Part shown: one piece after another, positions 32,385-41,439 of the stretch
How the letters are laid out: each line of letters begins with the position of its first letter
Numbering within the stretch: position 1 is the first letter of the stretch
NCBI RefSeq assembly: GCF_004804335.1
Contig: NZ_SRXY01000008.1
Coordinates: forward strand, 124,001 to 188,000
Source of the DNA: Pacificoceanicola onchidii
Lineage (GTDB): Bacteria > Pseudomonadota > Alphaproteobacteria > Rhodobacterales > Rhodobacteraceae
Direction: 5' to 3'
DNA: 64,000 nucleotides
Made by a program: the position numbers and the translations under genes
Notes under the pieces: generated by a model
What the model saw: only the letters and a program-made list of their open reading frames with translations
The model's database searches: none
What the model was told of the DNA's origin: nothing

Positions 32385-34471
32385 GCCGCAACCACACCAA
32401 TCAACGCTGGCCGCGCTTCCAATCCGATTTCTTCAAACGACATGACGGGGTTGGTCATCCCCTTAGCCGCCATGACCGTTCGCAAGAACCGCCTGCGCCG
32501 GGAGGTTGTGACAACGGCTGGCATGACGCCTTTGTTGCCAGCATCGTTAATTTGCTCCGCCAACCCATCGGTCAAGGCCTCGAACCGATCCGGTGGAAGC
32601 GCGACGTCCAACGAGCCCTGACCGCCTTCGATCTGGTAGGACATGAATGTGTCCTCCCACTCCGGCGCCAGTTGAATCAGCGGGATCGTACCATCGTCGC
32701 GCCGCAATCCCGCAACCAGTTGGAAACCCAAGCGTTTGCGTACGTGCTCGCAGATTTCTTCCGGTTGGTTTTGCTGGCCACGCATCTCGGCAATGGCTTC
32801 AAGAATCAGCGGCAGGTTACGGATCGATACCTGTTCATCAAGAAGCAGCCTGAGCACATGATGCAGCGTATCGATCTGAACCTTGTCCGGGATCAACTCG
32901 TCGATCAGTTTCCGGTTCGCTTCCGCACGCGCAACATTGCTCAAAGAAGTCATTTCATCAATCAGCCGACGGAGTGCTTTCAACGTCAGGAGCCTCCCGA
33001 AATTGCGCCGGATCACTTCAAGCAGGTGAGTCGCCAGAACTTCCGTCGGCGTGACAATCGTCGCTCCGGTAATCGCGGCCCGTTCTTGGTCTTCGGGTCG
33101 GATCCAGCGTGCCGGCGCACCATAGACCGGTTCGGTTACATCCTGACCAGATGGCAACGCCGCATGATCCTCCGGCATCAAGGCAAGCACGAAATCGGGG
33201 TTGAGCTCTCCCCTTGCCATTTCGACACCGTGAATCTTCACGACATAGGTTCCCGCGCGCAGTTCAGGCGCATCCGTCAGACGCATTTCCGGCAAAATCA
33301 GACCGTAGTGCGACGCGACGTGAGTCCGCATGTTGGCGATGCGGGCGTCCAGTCCGGTACCGGGATCCAGTACCATGTTCACCAGATCCGGAGAGAACTC
33401 CACGTGTATGTCGTCGAGGTCCAGAACGTCTCCCATTCTCTGCTCCTGCGGAACACTCTCCTCTTCATCGCTCTCGGCCGCTTCGTCTTCGGGCTCAGGT
33501 CGTTTGGCCAGCCACCACGACGACACTCCCAAAACAATCGCTCCTGCCATGAAAGGCACAAAGGGCAAGCCAGGAACCAATGCAAACAACCCCATGAGCA
33601 CTGCGACTGTCGCCAATGCGGACGGATGACGACCAAGTTGACCCAAAATCGCAAGATCAGTCGCACCGGTTGTCCCCCCGCGCGCGAGAAGCAAGCCCGC
33701 GGCGATAGAAATGATCACGGCCGGGATCTGGGTAACGAGACCGTCTCCGACAGTCAGTATGGCGTAGGTTTCAACGGCGTTGGAGAAGGCCATGCCGTGG
33801 ACAAAAACCCCCATAGCGATGCCCATGATCAAGTTGAGGCCGGTGATCAACAACCCGGCGACGGCATCGCCTTTTACAAATTTGGATGCACCATCAAGCG
33901 ATCCGAAAAACGTGGTTTCCTGCTGCTCGCGATCTCGACGCGCTTTGGCTTCCGCGTGATCGATCGCGCCTGCCGCCATATCAGCATCGATGGCAAGCTG
34001 CTTCCCTGGCATGCCATCCAAAGCGAAACGCGCGGACACCTCTGCCATGCGAGCCGCGCCCTTCGTTATAACAGCGAAGTTTACGATCATGAGAACGCCG
34101 AATACGACCAGGCCAAGGAAGACGCTTCCACTCATTACGAAGCTTGCGAATCCTTCAATAACCTCACCGGCAGCGCCGGTTCCGGAATGGCCATTTCCGA
34201 TGATGAGTTTTGTTGAACTGACGTTCAAAGACAGGCGCAACATCAAGGATGTGAGTAGAATTGTCGGAAAGGCCGAGAAATCCAAAGGGCGCTCAATAAA
34301 CAGTGTTACAGTAAAAATCAGAATCGCGAGGCCAAATGAAGCGGCCAGCCCGATATCGAGAACCCATGACGGCATTGGTAGTATCATCATGACGATGATT
34401 GCCATCAAGGCCAAAGCAAGTAGAATCGTAGGTTTTCGGAAAGATGCGAGACTAAGATTCATATAGTTCAC
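32381..34471 (-). CDS. flhA: Flagellar export gate protein FlhA
   Basis: FlhA forms the nonameric ring of the export gate. The 696-aa protein has the N-terminal membrane domain (about residues 1-320, with FHIPEP-family signatures such as FPTILLTSLMLRLSLNVSSTK and RFALDGMPGKQLAIDADM). The large cytoplasmic domain runs from about 350 to 696 (ELGEV-equivalent region, LQRLL-type helices, LIDEMTSLSNVARAEANRK). It heads the minus-strand operon flhA-fliR-flhB-fliJ-like, each overlapping or within 4 bp of the next. Confidence 0.97.
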   Translation of the reverse strand: MNYMNLSLASFRKPTILLALALMAIIVMMILPMPSWVLDIGLAASFGLAILIFTVTLFIERPLDFSAFPTILLTSLMLRLSLNVSSTKLIIGNGHSGTGAAGEVIEGFASFVMSGSVFLGLVVFGVLMIVNFAVITKGAARMAEVSARFALDGMPGKQLAIDADMAAGAIDHAEAKARRDREQQETTFFGSLDGASKFVKGDAVAGLLITGLNLIMGIAMGVFVHGMAFSNAVETYAILTVGDGLVTQIPAVIISIAAGLLLARGGTTGATDLAILGQLGRHPSALATVAVLMGLFALVPGLPFVPFMAGAIVLGVSSWWLAKRPEPEDEAAESDEEESVPQEQRMGDVLDLDDIHVEFSPDLVNMVLDPGTGLDARIANMRTHVASHYGLILPEMRLTDAPELRAGTYVVKIHGVEMARGELNPDFVLALMPEDHAALPSGQDVTEPVYGAPARWIRPEDQERAAITGATIVTPTEVLATHLLEVIRRNFGRLLTLKALRRLIDEMTSLSNVARAEANRKLIDELIPDKVQIDTLHHVLRLLLDEQVSIRNLPLILEAIAEMRGQQNQPEEICEHVRKRLGFQLVAGLRRDDGTIPLIQLAPEWEDTFMSYQIEGGQGSLDVALPPDRFEALTDGLAEQINDAGNKGVMPAVVTTSRRRRFLRTVMAAKGMTNPVMSFEEIGLEARPALIGVVAA

Positions 34472-34494
34472 TCAATTCTTGAGGTTTGAGAGTC

Positions 34495-34512
34495 TCGAAC
34501 TTACGAGTTCGA
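34495..34512. promoter_or_regulatory. Inverted repeat upstream of flhA
   Basis: Arms TCGAACT / AGTTCGA (7 bp, perfect) with a TACG spacer, 24 bases upstream of the flhA start in the 167-bp gap between flhA and the 34639 gene. It could be an operator for the flhA operon or the 5' UTR hairpin of its mRNA. A second small stem, CCTTTT / AAAAGG with a TTGG loop, lies at 34539-34554 and may serve as a terminator for the upstream gene. Confidence 0.4.
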
Positions 34513-34638
34513 AACCCTACCTTCCCGCTCTCCCGCGACCTTTTTTGGAAAAGGGGTGGGTTATTTTGGAGGCCTTCTGGGTTTATGGCATACTCTTATG
34601 AAAATTGATTAAAATTGAGTTTCAGATCGATTTCCTTG

Positions 34639-36894
34639 CTATGGGTCGATGCTGGTTTCCGCAAGAAGCGCTCTTAGCGTTGCACGGCTTTCCGCGACAC
34701 CGCTTGTCAATCCCTCTACGTACTCGAGGCTTGGAAATTCAGGCGCAGCTCGCTCAACTTCTATTAGGCGCGCGGCACGAGCCAAGGCTGTATCATCGTT
34801 TTCTGCGACGCGCGCCCAGTCAGAAGACAGCCAAGCATTTTTCAACGCTGACGTGTCATCGCCTAAAATTTCATACAACTCCCGAGCATAGTTGTGATCC
34901 CCCATCCTTTGCCTTGCCTCAGCTCGCAGGGTGTCAACCACGTCACCCCTTAATCCAACGAGGTGTATTTCCGCTTGTTCTGGCTTCCCTAAATCTAGGA
35001 GCGCGCTGGCACGCAAAACCCTGAGCTCCCGCCCATCGCTTTCGGTTTTCATAGATTGCATCATGTCCAAAGCAACATCCGACAAACCGGTTGAAACCAA
35101 ACGACGAACTATTTTCAGGTTGATTTCTTCGGGACGAGCGCGTGCGTCTTTCAGCTTTCCGCCCATCAAGTATTTGAGAAACGGAATGTCCGCGGCGTTC
35201 TCGACAACCGCACGCATTACCGCCGTATGCATTTCGCTCATTACTCGATCAGGAACGCCGCTGCCGTCGCTCAAAATGCGGAAACTCTCATCGTAATTCT
35301 TGTCGAGCAATAGAGTCCTCAACTGGGCCTTCCAAAGATCTGGGCCCAATGGGCTATCGCGGAGTTCCGACGCATAGGCCGCTGTTAACTCCGAGACTTC
35401 TCGCGAAACGGGCTCTTGTTTTGCGTGGGCAATTTCAACACTAGTAGTAATTGCATGCGGAGCATCTTCCTCAGGAAGCGCAGTAATCGAGCTCAGATGT
35501 ATTTCAGCTTCTTCGAAATTTCCGTCCATTGCCTCAATGGCGGCGACGCCCAATTTCAAACGGTCTGTCGGGCCACCATGCAACCGCTCCAGACGACGCA
35601 GAACGTCTTTAGCAATATCGGACTTACCTGCCGCAGATAACTTCGTCGCCAGATGTTGACCCAAATATCCTCGAAGATGCTGAGGAAGATTTTCCATTCC
35701 ACCAATGATCGCAGGCGCGTTGTAGTGAGTGCTTCCCTCTTTTACCGCGCCACTAAGAGCGGCCCAAAAAGCAGCATAACCATCACAATTTGCCTGCATC
35801 GCAAACCATCCCGTAGGGTCCACTTCCCCATCAAGCAGGTAACTCATAGACCACAGGATTGGGTCGGGATTATCTGAAACGGCCTGCAAAGCCGCGCGAG
35901 CCTCCGCACCAAATCCAAAGTGTAGCAAACTTTGAACGTATGCTTGCGCTGACTTAGAGTTCACGTCGTCAAACTCGCCGAACAAAGCACGCCTGCCATC
36001 GGCCATAACATCCAGAACAGAGTTTGCCGAAGACCATTCGGAGATATTGAGTCCGTTGTTGGGCGTACAATGATTGGCTCCAATCGATATCGTCCCATTT
36101 TCAAATGGAAAAGTCTCTACTTCCATCAATTGACTCACTGCGTAGCTCTGCGATGAGCGAACATTGCCCAAAGTTTTTTCGTCATTATTTGGCCACGAGT
36201 CTCGATCACGGTTTGTCACTTCTGGTACAGTCGGATCAAGTAAACCTTCGGTTGTTGCCCTAGCCAAACTGCTAGCGATATCTCGGCTCAAATCAAATGC
36301 CGAGGCATTTTCGGACTGGTCCGAAAATCCTTCAAAATCATTCAAACGCCCTGGCCGCAAAATGTTCACGGTGGGGATGAGCGGTTCTCGTCTCACAACA
36401 GGTCCTATGCTCGGAGTCCCGCCAATCCGAATATCCGAAAGCTCCAATGCCAACTCACGCACATTTTCAACGGATTCGGGCAAGCGCGGCTTTTCCGCTA
36501 CATCCACGGCCATTACCGAATCTTCCGTTGTAGATGAATCGCTAAAATCCAGAACAATCATGGATTCACGCAAAGTGAATGAGCTATGGTCGCAGGAACA
36601 GTTCAATGTGATTTCAACAACGGATTCGCCTGGCACTTGTTCCACCGACTGAATCCTATTTTTATTTATCCTATCAAAAATCTGATCCAGCTCGAATTCT
36701 AAGCCTGATTTTTGCAACTCTACGCGAACCGTTCTACCATCTTCCGCTTCCACCACGTCATAGCCTACTTCCGTAGGTACAGAAAAAACCAATCTGGTGA
36801 AATCGCCGTGCTCCCCACTTCTTGCGACAACAGTTTGCGCATGGGGAAACGTCGGTAGAAGAATCACGAGTAAAGACAGAGCAAACCGTATCAT
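34639..36894 (-). CDS. Unrecognised periplasmic repeat protein co-transcribed with motA
   Basis: A 751-aa exported protein. Residues 1-19 form a Sec signal peptide. Residues 20-120 are beta-rich, with a pattern like an AMIN-type peptidoglycan-binding domain (FTRLVFSVPTEVGYDVV, TVRVELQKSGLEFEL). A long Ser/Asn-rich linker follows. About 300-745 is a helical solenoid with TPR-like pairs (for example NFEEAEIHLSSI, LGKPEQAEIHLVGL, NYARELYEILGDD). It overlaps the motA stop by 4 bp, which implies a role in the stator or basal body, for example in anchoring to the cell wall. I do not recognise a named family. Confidence 0.7.
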   Translation of the reverse strand: MIRFALSLLVILLPTFPHAQTVVARSGEHGDFTRLVFSVPTEVGYDVVEAEDGRTVRVELQKSGLEFELDQIFDRINKNRIQSVEQVPGESVVEITLNCSCDHSSFTLRESMIVLDFSDSSTTEDSVMAVDVAEKPRLPESVENVRELALELSDIRIGGTPSIGPVVRREPLIPTVNILRPGRLNDFEGFSDQSENASAFDLSRDIASSLARATTEGLLDPTVPEVTNRDRDSWPNNDEKTLGNVRSSQSYAVSQLMEVETFPFENGTISIGANHCTPNNGLNISEWSSANSVLDVMADGRRALFGEFDDVNSKSAQAYVQSLLHFGFGAEARAALQAVSDNPDPILWSMSYLLDGEVDPTGWFAMQANCDGYAAFWAALSGAVKEGSTHYNAPAIIGGMENLPQHLRGYLGQHLATKLSAAGKSDIAKDVLRRLERLHGGPTDRLKLGVAAIEAMDGNFEEAEIHLSSITALPEEDAPHAITTSVEIAHAKQEPVSREVSELTAAYASELRDSPLGPDLWKAQLRTLLLDKNYDESFRILSDGSGVPDRVMSEMHTAVMRAVVENAADIPFLKYLMGGKLKDARARPEEINLKIVRRLVSTGLSDVALDMMQSMKTESDGRELRVLRASALLDLGKPEQAEIHLVGLRGDVVDTLRAEARQRMGDHNYARELYEILGDDTSALKNAWLSSDWARVAENDDTALARAARLIEVERAAPEFPSLEYVEGLTSGVAESRATLRALLAETSIDP

Positions 36895-37760
36895 GCAGCT
36901 TCCTGTTTCACGGACTTCAACGCTTCTTCCAGATCGATAAAGCTTGGACGGAAATGTGACGGAGCGTTTTGCCGACCAACCTCAATACAGATATTTGTTG
37001 CGTGGTTGTGCAGGTTAGCGATCAGAACTTCGCGGATTAGCTGATAGAAGTGCATGTCCTCTTCAACAACACCCTTAACTTTCGAGGCGAAGGGGGCGGC
37101 AAGTCCATAAGCTAGAAAAACTCCAAGGAAAGTTCCGACTAGGGCACCCCCAATCATCTTGCCCAGAACTTCAGGGGGTTGGTCGATCGACGCCATGGTC
37201 TTGATCACACCGAGGACCGCCGCGACGATTCCCAAGGCTGGCAAAGCATCCGCCAAGGCCTGGATAGCGTGGCTGGAGTGCAGTGCGTGATGCTGCATAC
37301 CTTCAATGCGCTTGTCCAACACTTCTTCGACTTGATGAGGGTCGTCATAGTTCATCGAGACGGAACGCATGGTATCACAAATCAGTTCGATCGCGTATTT
37401 GTCCGCTAGAATTCGCGGGTACTTTTGGAAAATCGTCGATTCCGCCGGAGATTCGATGTGTTCTTCGATCGCGACCGGACTACTCCGGGCCAGCCTGATC
37501 AACTCGAAAAGAAGACAAAGCAAATCGCGGTAGTCATCTGGCTTCCATTTGGCACCCTTGAAAACCTTGCCAACGTCTTTCAGCGTGTGCTTTACAGCGC
37601 CACCGTCATTACTGATGAGGAATGCGCCCGCCGCAGCACCCCCGATCATCATAAACTCGAAAGGCAAGGCCTTGAGAATGATACCGAGCTTACCGCCTGC
37701 GAGCATGTAGCCACCGAATACCATGACAAAGATCACGGCGATACCGACGATACTTAGCAT
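36891..37760 (-). CDS. motA: Flagellar stator protein MotA
   Basis: MotA (289 aa) forms the proton-channel stator with MotB. It has four hydrophobic segments (two near the N-terminus, two about residues 170-220). The MotA/ExbB signature is visible in LADALPALGIVAAVLGVIKTM and IGGALVGTFLGVFLAYGLAAP. The cytoplasmic loop carries charged residues for contact with FliG. motB is not adjacent but lies 5 kb away at 42855. The gene is followed, with a 4-bp overlap, by the unknown periplasmic protein. Confidence 0.95.
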   Translation of the reverse strand: MLSIVGIAVIFVMVFGGYMLAGGKLGIILKALPFEFMMIGGAAAGAFLISNDGGAVKHTLKDVGKVFKGAKWKPDDYRDLLCLLFELIRLARSSPVAIEEHIESPAESTIFQKYPRILADKYAIELICDTMRSVSMNYDDPHQVEEVLDKRIEGMQHHALHSSHAIQALADALPALGIVAAVLGVIKTMASIDQPPEVLGKMIGGALVGTFLGVFLAYGLAAPFASKVKGVVEEDMHFYQLIREVLIANLHNHATNICIEVGRQNAPSHFRPSFIDLEEALKSVKQEAA

Positions 37761-37838
37761 TTTTTACTCCCGAAAGACTCCGTGATCCCAGCATGACACC
37801 GAGCCGTTAAGAACCTCTCACCGGCTCCAAAAAATCTG

Positions 37839-38948
37839 CTACATCACCAGGAATTCGGCGTGCAAAGCCCCAGCGGCCTTGATGCTCTTTAGGATGTCGA
37901 TCATGTCCCTGGGGCTGACCCCAAGAGCATTTAGTCCAGCTATGACTTCGGACAGAGATGTGCCGGAGGGCACTTCCGCAAGCCCAATACCCGGCTCCTC
38001 TTCGATCCCAGCCGCCGTCCGCGGGATCACGACGGTTTCACCTTCAGCAAAAGGGTTTGGCTGCACGACAAGTGGAGCTTCCTGAATGCGTAGGGTTAGG
38101 TTGCCCTGAGACACGGCAACACGGGAAATCCGAACATCCGCGCCCATGACAATCGTGCCAGACCGCTGATCTACCACGACCCGCGCTTTACGCTCCGGTT
38201 CAACCGAGAGGTTCTCAAGCGCAACAACTGCGCGCGCGGGTGAAACTGCGCCCGTTTTTTGCAGATTCACCGAAACCGTTCCCGCGTCCAGCATCGTGGC
38301 CGCGCGGCGACCGACGCGGCGATTGATGACTTCTTCGATCCGCGCCGCCGTCGTAAAATCTGGTTCCCGCAAGGCCAGCCGCAGAGTAGAAAGCTGAGTA
38401 AAATCGAACTCGACCTCGCGTTCCACACGGGCTCCGGAAGGGATAACGCCGGCCGTGGGCACCCCCTGAATGACCGCTGCTGCCTCCCCTTCTGCCGCAA
38501 CACCTCCAGCGATTACGGTTCCCTGGGCGACAGCGTAAATCTGACCATCAGCTGCATTCAAAGGCGTCATGATCAACGTTCCACCAAGCAAGCTGCTGGC
38601 GTCACCAATCGCAGACACTGTAACGTCTATCTGGTTCCCCGTGCGCGCAAACGCGGGCAAGCGAGCGGTGACAATCACGGCTGCAACGTTCTTGGGCCTG
38701 AACTGCTCGCCAGTCACATTCACCCCGAGACGTTCAAGAATGTTTGACATGATCTCCTCGGTGAAAGGCGCATTCCTCAGGCCATCCCCGGTTCCATTTA
38801 GACCGACAACCAGTCCATAGCCGACCAGGTCGTTCGATCGAACACCGTCCACCTCGACAAGATCCTTGATCCGAACCGACTGTGCCTGAGCGATGCTCGC
38901 GCCGAGAAAAATCATGAAAAAAACGGTGAGAAATTTACGCAGTCGCAT
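37839..38948 (-). CDS. flgI: Flagellar P-ring protein FlgI
   Basis: FlgI forms the periplasmic P ring. The 369-aa protein has a Sec signal peptide (about residues 1-22, cleavage after AQA), then the family start VRIKDLVEVDGVRSNDLVGYG and GLNGTGDGLRN. Later come GVAAEGEAAAVIQGVPTAG and the C-terminal NALGVSPRDMIDILKSIKAAGALHAEL-like block. The ATG at 38948 shares one base with the flgL stop. A TTG codon before it is in frame but less likely. It is the last gene of flgE-flgK-flgL-flgI. Confidence 0.96.
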   Translation of the reverse strand: MRLRKFLTVFFMIFLGASIAQAQSVRIKDLVEVDGVRSNDLVGYGLVVGLNGTGDGLRNAPFTEEIMSNILERLGVNVTGEQFRPKNVAAVIVTARLPAFARTGNQIDVTVSAIGDASSLLGGTLIMTPLNAADGQIYAVAQGTVIAGGVAAEGEAAAVIQGVPTAGVIPSGARVEREVEFDFTQLSTLRLALREPDFTTAARIEEVINRRVGRRAATMLDAGTVSVNLQKTGAVSPARAVVALENLSVEPERKARVVVDQRSGTIVMGADVRISRVAVSQGNLTLRIQEAPLVVQPNPFAEGETVVIPRTAAGIEEEPGIGLAEVPSGTSLSEVIAGLNALGVSPRDMIDILKSIKAAGALHAEFLVM

Positions 38949-39946
38949 CAAAGAAACTCCGCTAGGGACAGTCTCTGCGAGCGGGCCGTAATGGCGTAGA
39001 GGCTTTCGAGCTGGCCTCGAATGACCTCGTATCGCGACGCGGTTTCATAGGGCTCCGCGCCAATCAACTCCAATTTGGCGCTACTGGCTGCGGTTCGCTC
39101 CGCGGAATTTCGCGTTTTGGTCTCTTCGATGCGCGCCTCGAGTGCGCCTAGACCCGCCCGAAGTTCAACGATGGGCGACTGCGCCGCCAGCAAATCCCGG
39201 CCAGCTTGTGTCAGAAGTTCGACCTTTACGTTGTCGTCCAACGTCAAACTGGCGTTGGATGCCACTGCCGCCATGGCCAAAGGCTTCAGAAGTTCGCGAA
39301 AGGTCGCATCCGTTGCACGGATGTCGACGCTTGCCGTTTCGTTTTCGCTCAAACGAATTGGACTGAGGCCCGTATCTGACCCTTGATAGATCGTTGTCTC
39401 ATATGCTCCACCGGTGTCAAAAAAGGCATCGAGTTCCGCCTCGATTCCGGCAAAATCCGTCTGACCCACCAGGGCGGTCGACAATTCGGACATCATGTCT
39501 TCGACCGTGGCAACCGCTGCTCGGTCGGTCGCCGTTCCCGCAAACAACGAGCGCCCGGCGACAGAACGATTGAGAGCGCTCAACATCTGACCCATCGCGC
39601 TCATCCCATCGTCGGACATGGTCGCCAATAGCTCGCCCGATGGAGTCAACTCGGCGGCAATCAACGTTTGGGAGAGCGTTTGCGTGCGGGATTGCATTTC
39701 GCCAAGCGTGGTTTGGATCGTACTTGTTATGTACGTCGCCTCGGTCACATTCACCGCAAATGCATCCAGCTTGCTGAGCGTACGGTCAATGGAAAGCAGG
39801 TTGCTCAGGTCACCATTGAGGTATTTTCCGGCATCTTTCACGAGACCCGTTGAAACCTCCACGGCCAGTTTGTCCATTTCCTCACGCAACCGCACTTGAT
39901 TTGTCCGAAGCACAAGTGAGCGGGCCAGATTACCGACAGAATCCAT
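38948..39946 (-). CDS. flgL: Hook-filament junction protein FlgL
   Basis: FlgL (332 aa, also called HAP3) joins the hook-associated FlgK ring to the flagellin filament. It has flagellin-like N- and C-terminal helices (LVLRTNQVRLREEMDKLAVEVSTG near the start; ASSAKLELIGAEPYETASR near the end). GGAGG precedes the ATG. It lies 10 bp after flgK and overlaps flgI. Confidence 0.93.
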   Translation of the reverse strand: MDSVGNLARSLVLRTNQVRLREEMDKLAVEVSTGLVKDAGKYLNGDLSNLLSIDRTLSKLDAFAVNVTEATYITSTIQTTLGEMQSRTQTLSQTLIAAELTPSGELLATMSDDGMSAMGQMLSALNRSVAGRSLFAGTATDRAAVATVEDMMSELSTALVGQTDFAGIEAELDAFFDTGGAYETTIYQGSDTGLSPIRLSENETASVDIRATDATFRELLKPLAMAAVASNASLTLDDNVKVELLTQAGRDLLAAQSPIVELRAGLGALEARIEETKTRNSAERTAASSAKLELIGAEPYETASRYEVIRGQLESLYAITARSQRLSLAEFL

Positions 39947-39956
39947 CTTTTCCTCC

Positions 39957-41405
39957 TTAGATGTTCATCAGCCGCGCAAGCAGCTCGTCCACGGTTTGCA
40001 TGACCTTGGCATTGGCGGCGTAAAGCTGCTCGATTTCCATGAGGTTCTGCAGTTCGAAATCTGTATCGACGCCTTTCGACAATTCGACTTCTTTCAGGCC
40101 CGTGTTCTGGGACAGGGCAAAAATGTGACGGTTCTCCGCGCGGACCCGTTCGCCGACAACGTCGGACGCAAAGTTTGCAACTTGGTTCATGAAGCTTGAT
40201 GAAACCGGGTCCAGAGTCGCGGACGACGGGAGGACTTTTTCCTCCAGTGCTGCAGTTATGGCCGTCAAGAGCGTAGCGTCGCCAACCTCACCTTGTGTGA
40301 GCGCACCCAAACCGTCTCGCAGACGCCATGTTCCGCCGCCACCCGGGGCAACCAGGTCATTCAATTCGATGCGCTGGGCGATGCCGACTTCCTCAGTCGG
40401 ATCAAAAGCCAGACCTTCATCCGTAAACAGGCCAGGATCCCCTACAGCCAGCGTTGTGTCGGGTCCGCCGGGTTCAAAACGCTCGATCAGATCGCGGGCG
40501 ATTCCGTCCAGCTGCGCTTGCCGTTGAACGGCAATATCATCGCGCAGCTCAAAGGCCGCCCCGAGTGTCCCGCCGGCGAGTTGGCCGCCGTTGCGCGAAC
40601 TGACCGGGATTCCATCCAATGTCAGCCCACTCAGATCTCCCGCTGCAAGCGTCATGTATGGGCTGATGGTGTTTGATTCGGAAAACCCGATTTCAAAGGG
40701 TTTGCCATCGAGCAAAACAGCTCCACCCTGCGTATAGACAGCTATCGTATTGTTTTCCCGAGGAACAATCCTCAGAGGGACGATGTCCGACACGGAGTCC
40801 AGCAATCGTGCGCGCTCATCCAGCATCGGAGAGATGTCCGCTCCGGTGGTTCCTGCCTTGACGAGGTCATTGTTGAGTTCCTCAAGACTCGCCATGGTTT
40901 CATTCAGAGTCCGCACCTGAGCCGCGATGGCGGAGTCGGCGTTGACCCTTTCTTCCTGAACCAGGTTCGAAAGCTGGTTCAGCTTGCCTGCAAGATCATT
41001 GGCGGCGGTTGCGATGCTCTCCAACCTTTGTGTCGAAGCCGGATTGGCGGCGCCGGTCAACAAAGTGTTTTCGAATACCGTAACCAAATCCGTCAGCGCG
41101 CCCGGTGTCCCGGTTTCGCCGACACCCTCCTCCAGTCTGTTGGCAAACGACAATAGATCGTTCGCCCATCCAAGACTGGAATCAGACACGCGCCGATCTG
41201 AAATAAGGGCGGCGTCCGTGTGGCGCACAACGCCGTCCACGCGGACGCCGCCAATCGATCCGATCGAATCCGAGGAGAGAGCCAAAGAGCGGCGTCCGTA
41301 GCTTTCGGTGGTTGCGTTTGCGATATTGGTCGAAACGATGGCCGCACCGCGCGACGTGGCACGCAAACCACTGAATGCGTTCATGAGTGTTCCGGAAAGC
41401 GACAT
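39957..41405 (-). CDS. flgK: Hook-associated protein FlgK
   Basis: FlgK (482 aa, HAP1) forms the first junction ring above the hook. The N-terminal rod/hook motif appears as IVSTNIANATTESYGRRSL (about residues 23-41). The C-terminal helix has GVDTDFELQNLMEIEQLYAANAKVMQTVDELLARL. AAGGAG lies upstream of the ATG. It is in the usual flgE-flgK-flgL order. Confidence 0.95.
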   Translation of the reverse strand: MSLSGTLMNAFSGLRATSRGAAIVSTNIANATTESYGRRSLALSSDSIGSIGGVRVDGVVRHTDAALISDRRVSDSSLGWANDLLSFANRLEEGVGETGTPGALTDLVTVFENTLLTGAANPASTQRLESIATAANDLAGKLNQLSNLVQEERVNADSAIAAQVRTLNETMASLEELNNDLVKAGTTGADISPMLDERARLLDSVSDIVPLRIVPRENNTIAVYTQGGAVLLDGKPFEIGFSESNTISPYMTLAAGDLSGLTLDGIPVSSRNGGQLAGGTLGAAFELRDDIAVQRQAQLDGIARDLIERFEPGGPDTTLAVGDPGLFTDEGLAFDPTEEVGIAQRIELNDLVAPGGGGTWRLRDGLGALTQGEVGDATLLTAITAALEEKVLPSSATLDPVSSSFMNQVANFASDVVGERVRAENRHIFALSQNTGLKEVELSKGVDTDFELQNLMEIEQLYAANAKVMQTVDELLARLMNI

Positions 41406-41439
41406 GACTCAGTCTCCTTGGGGTTCGATTTTCAAACCG

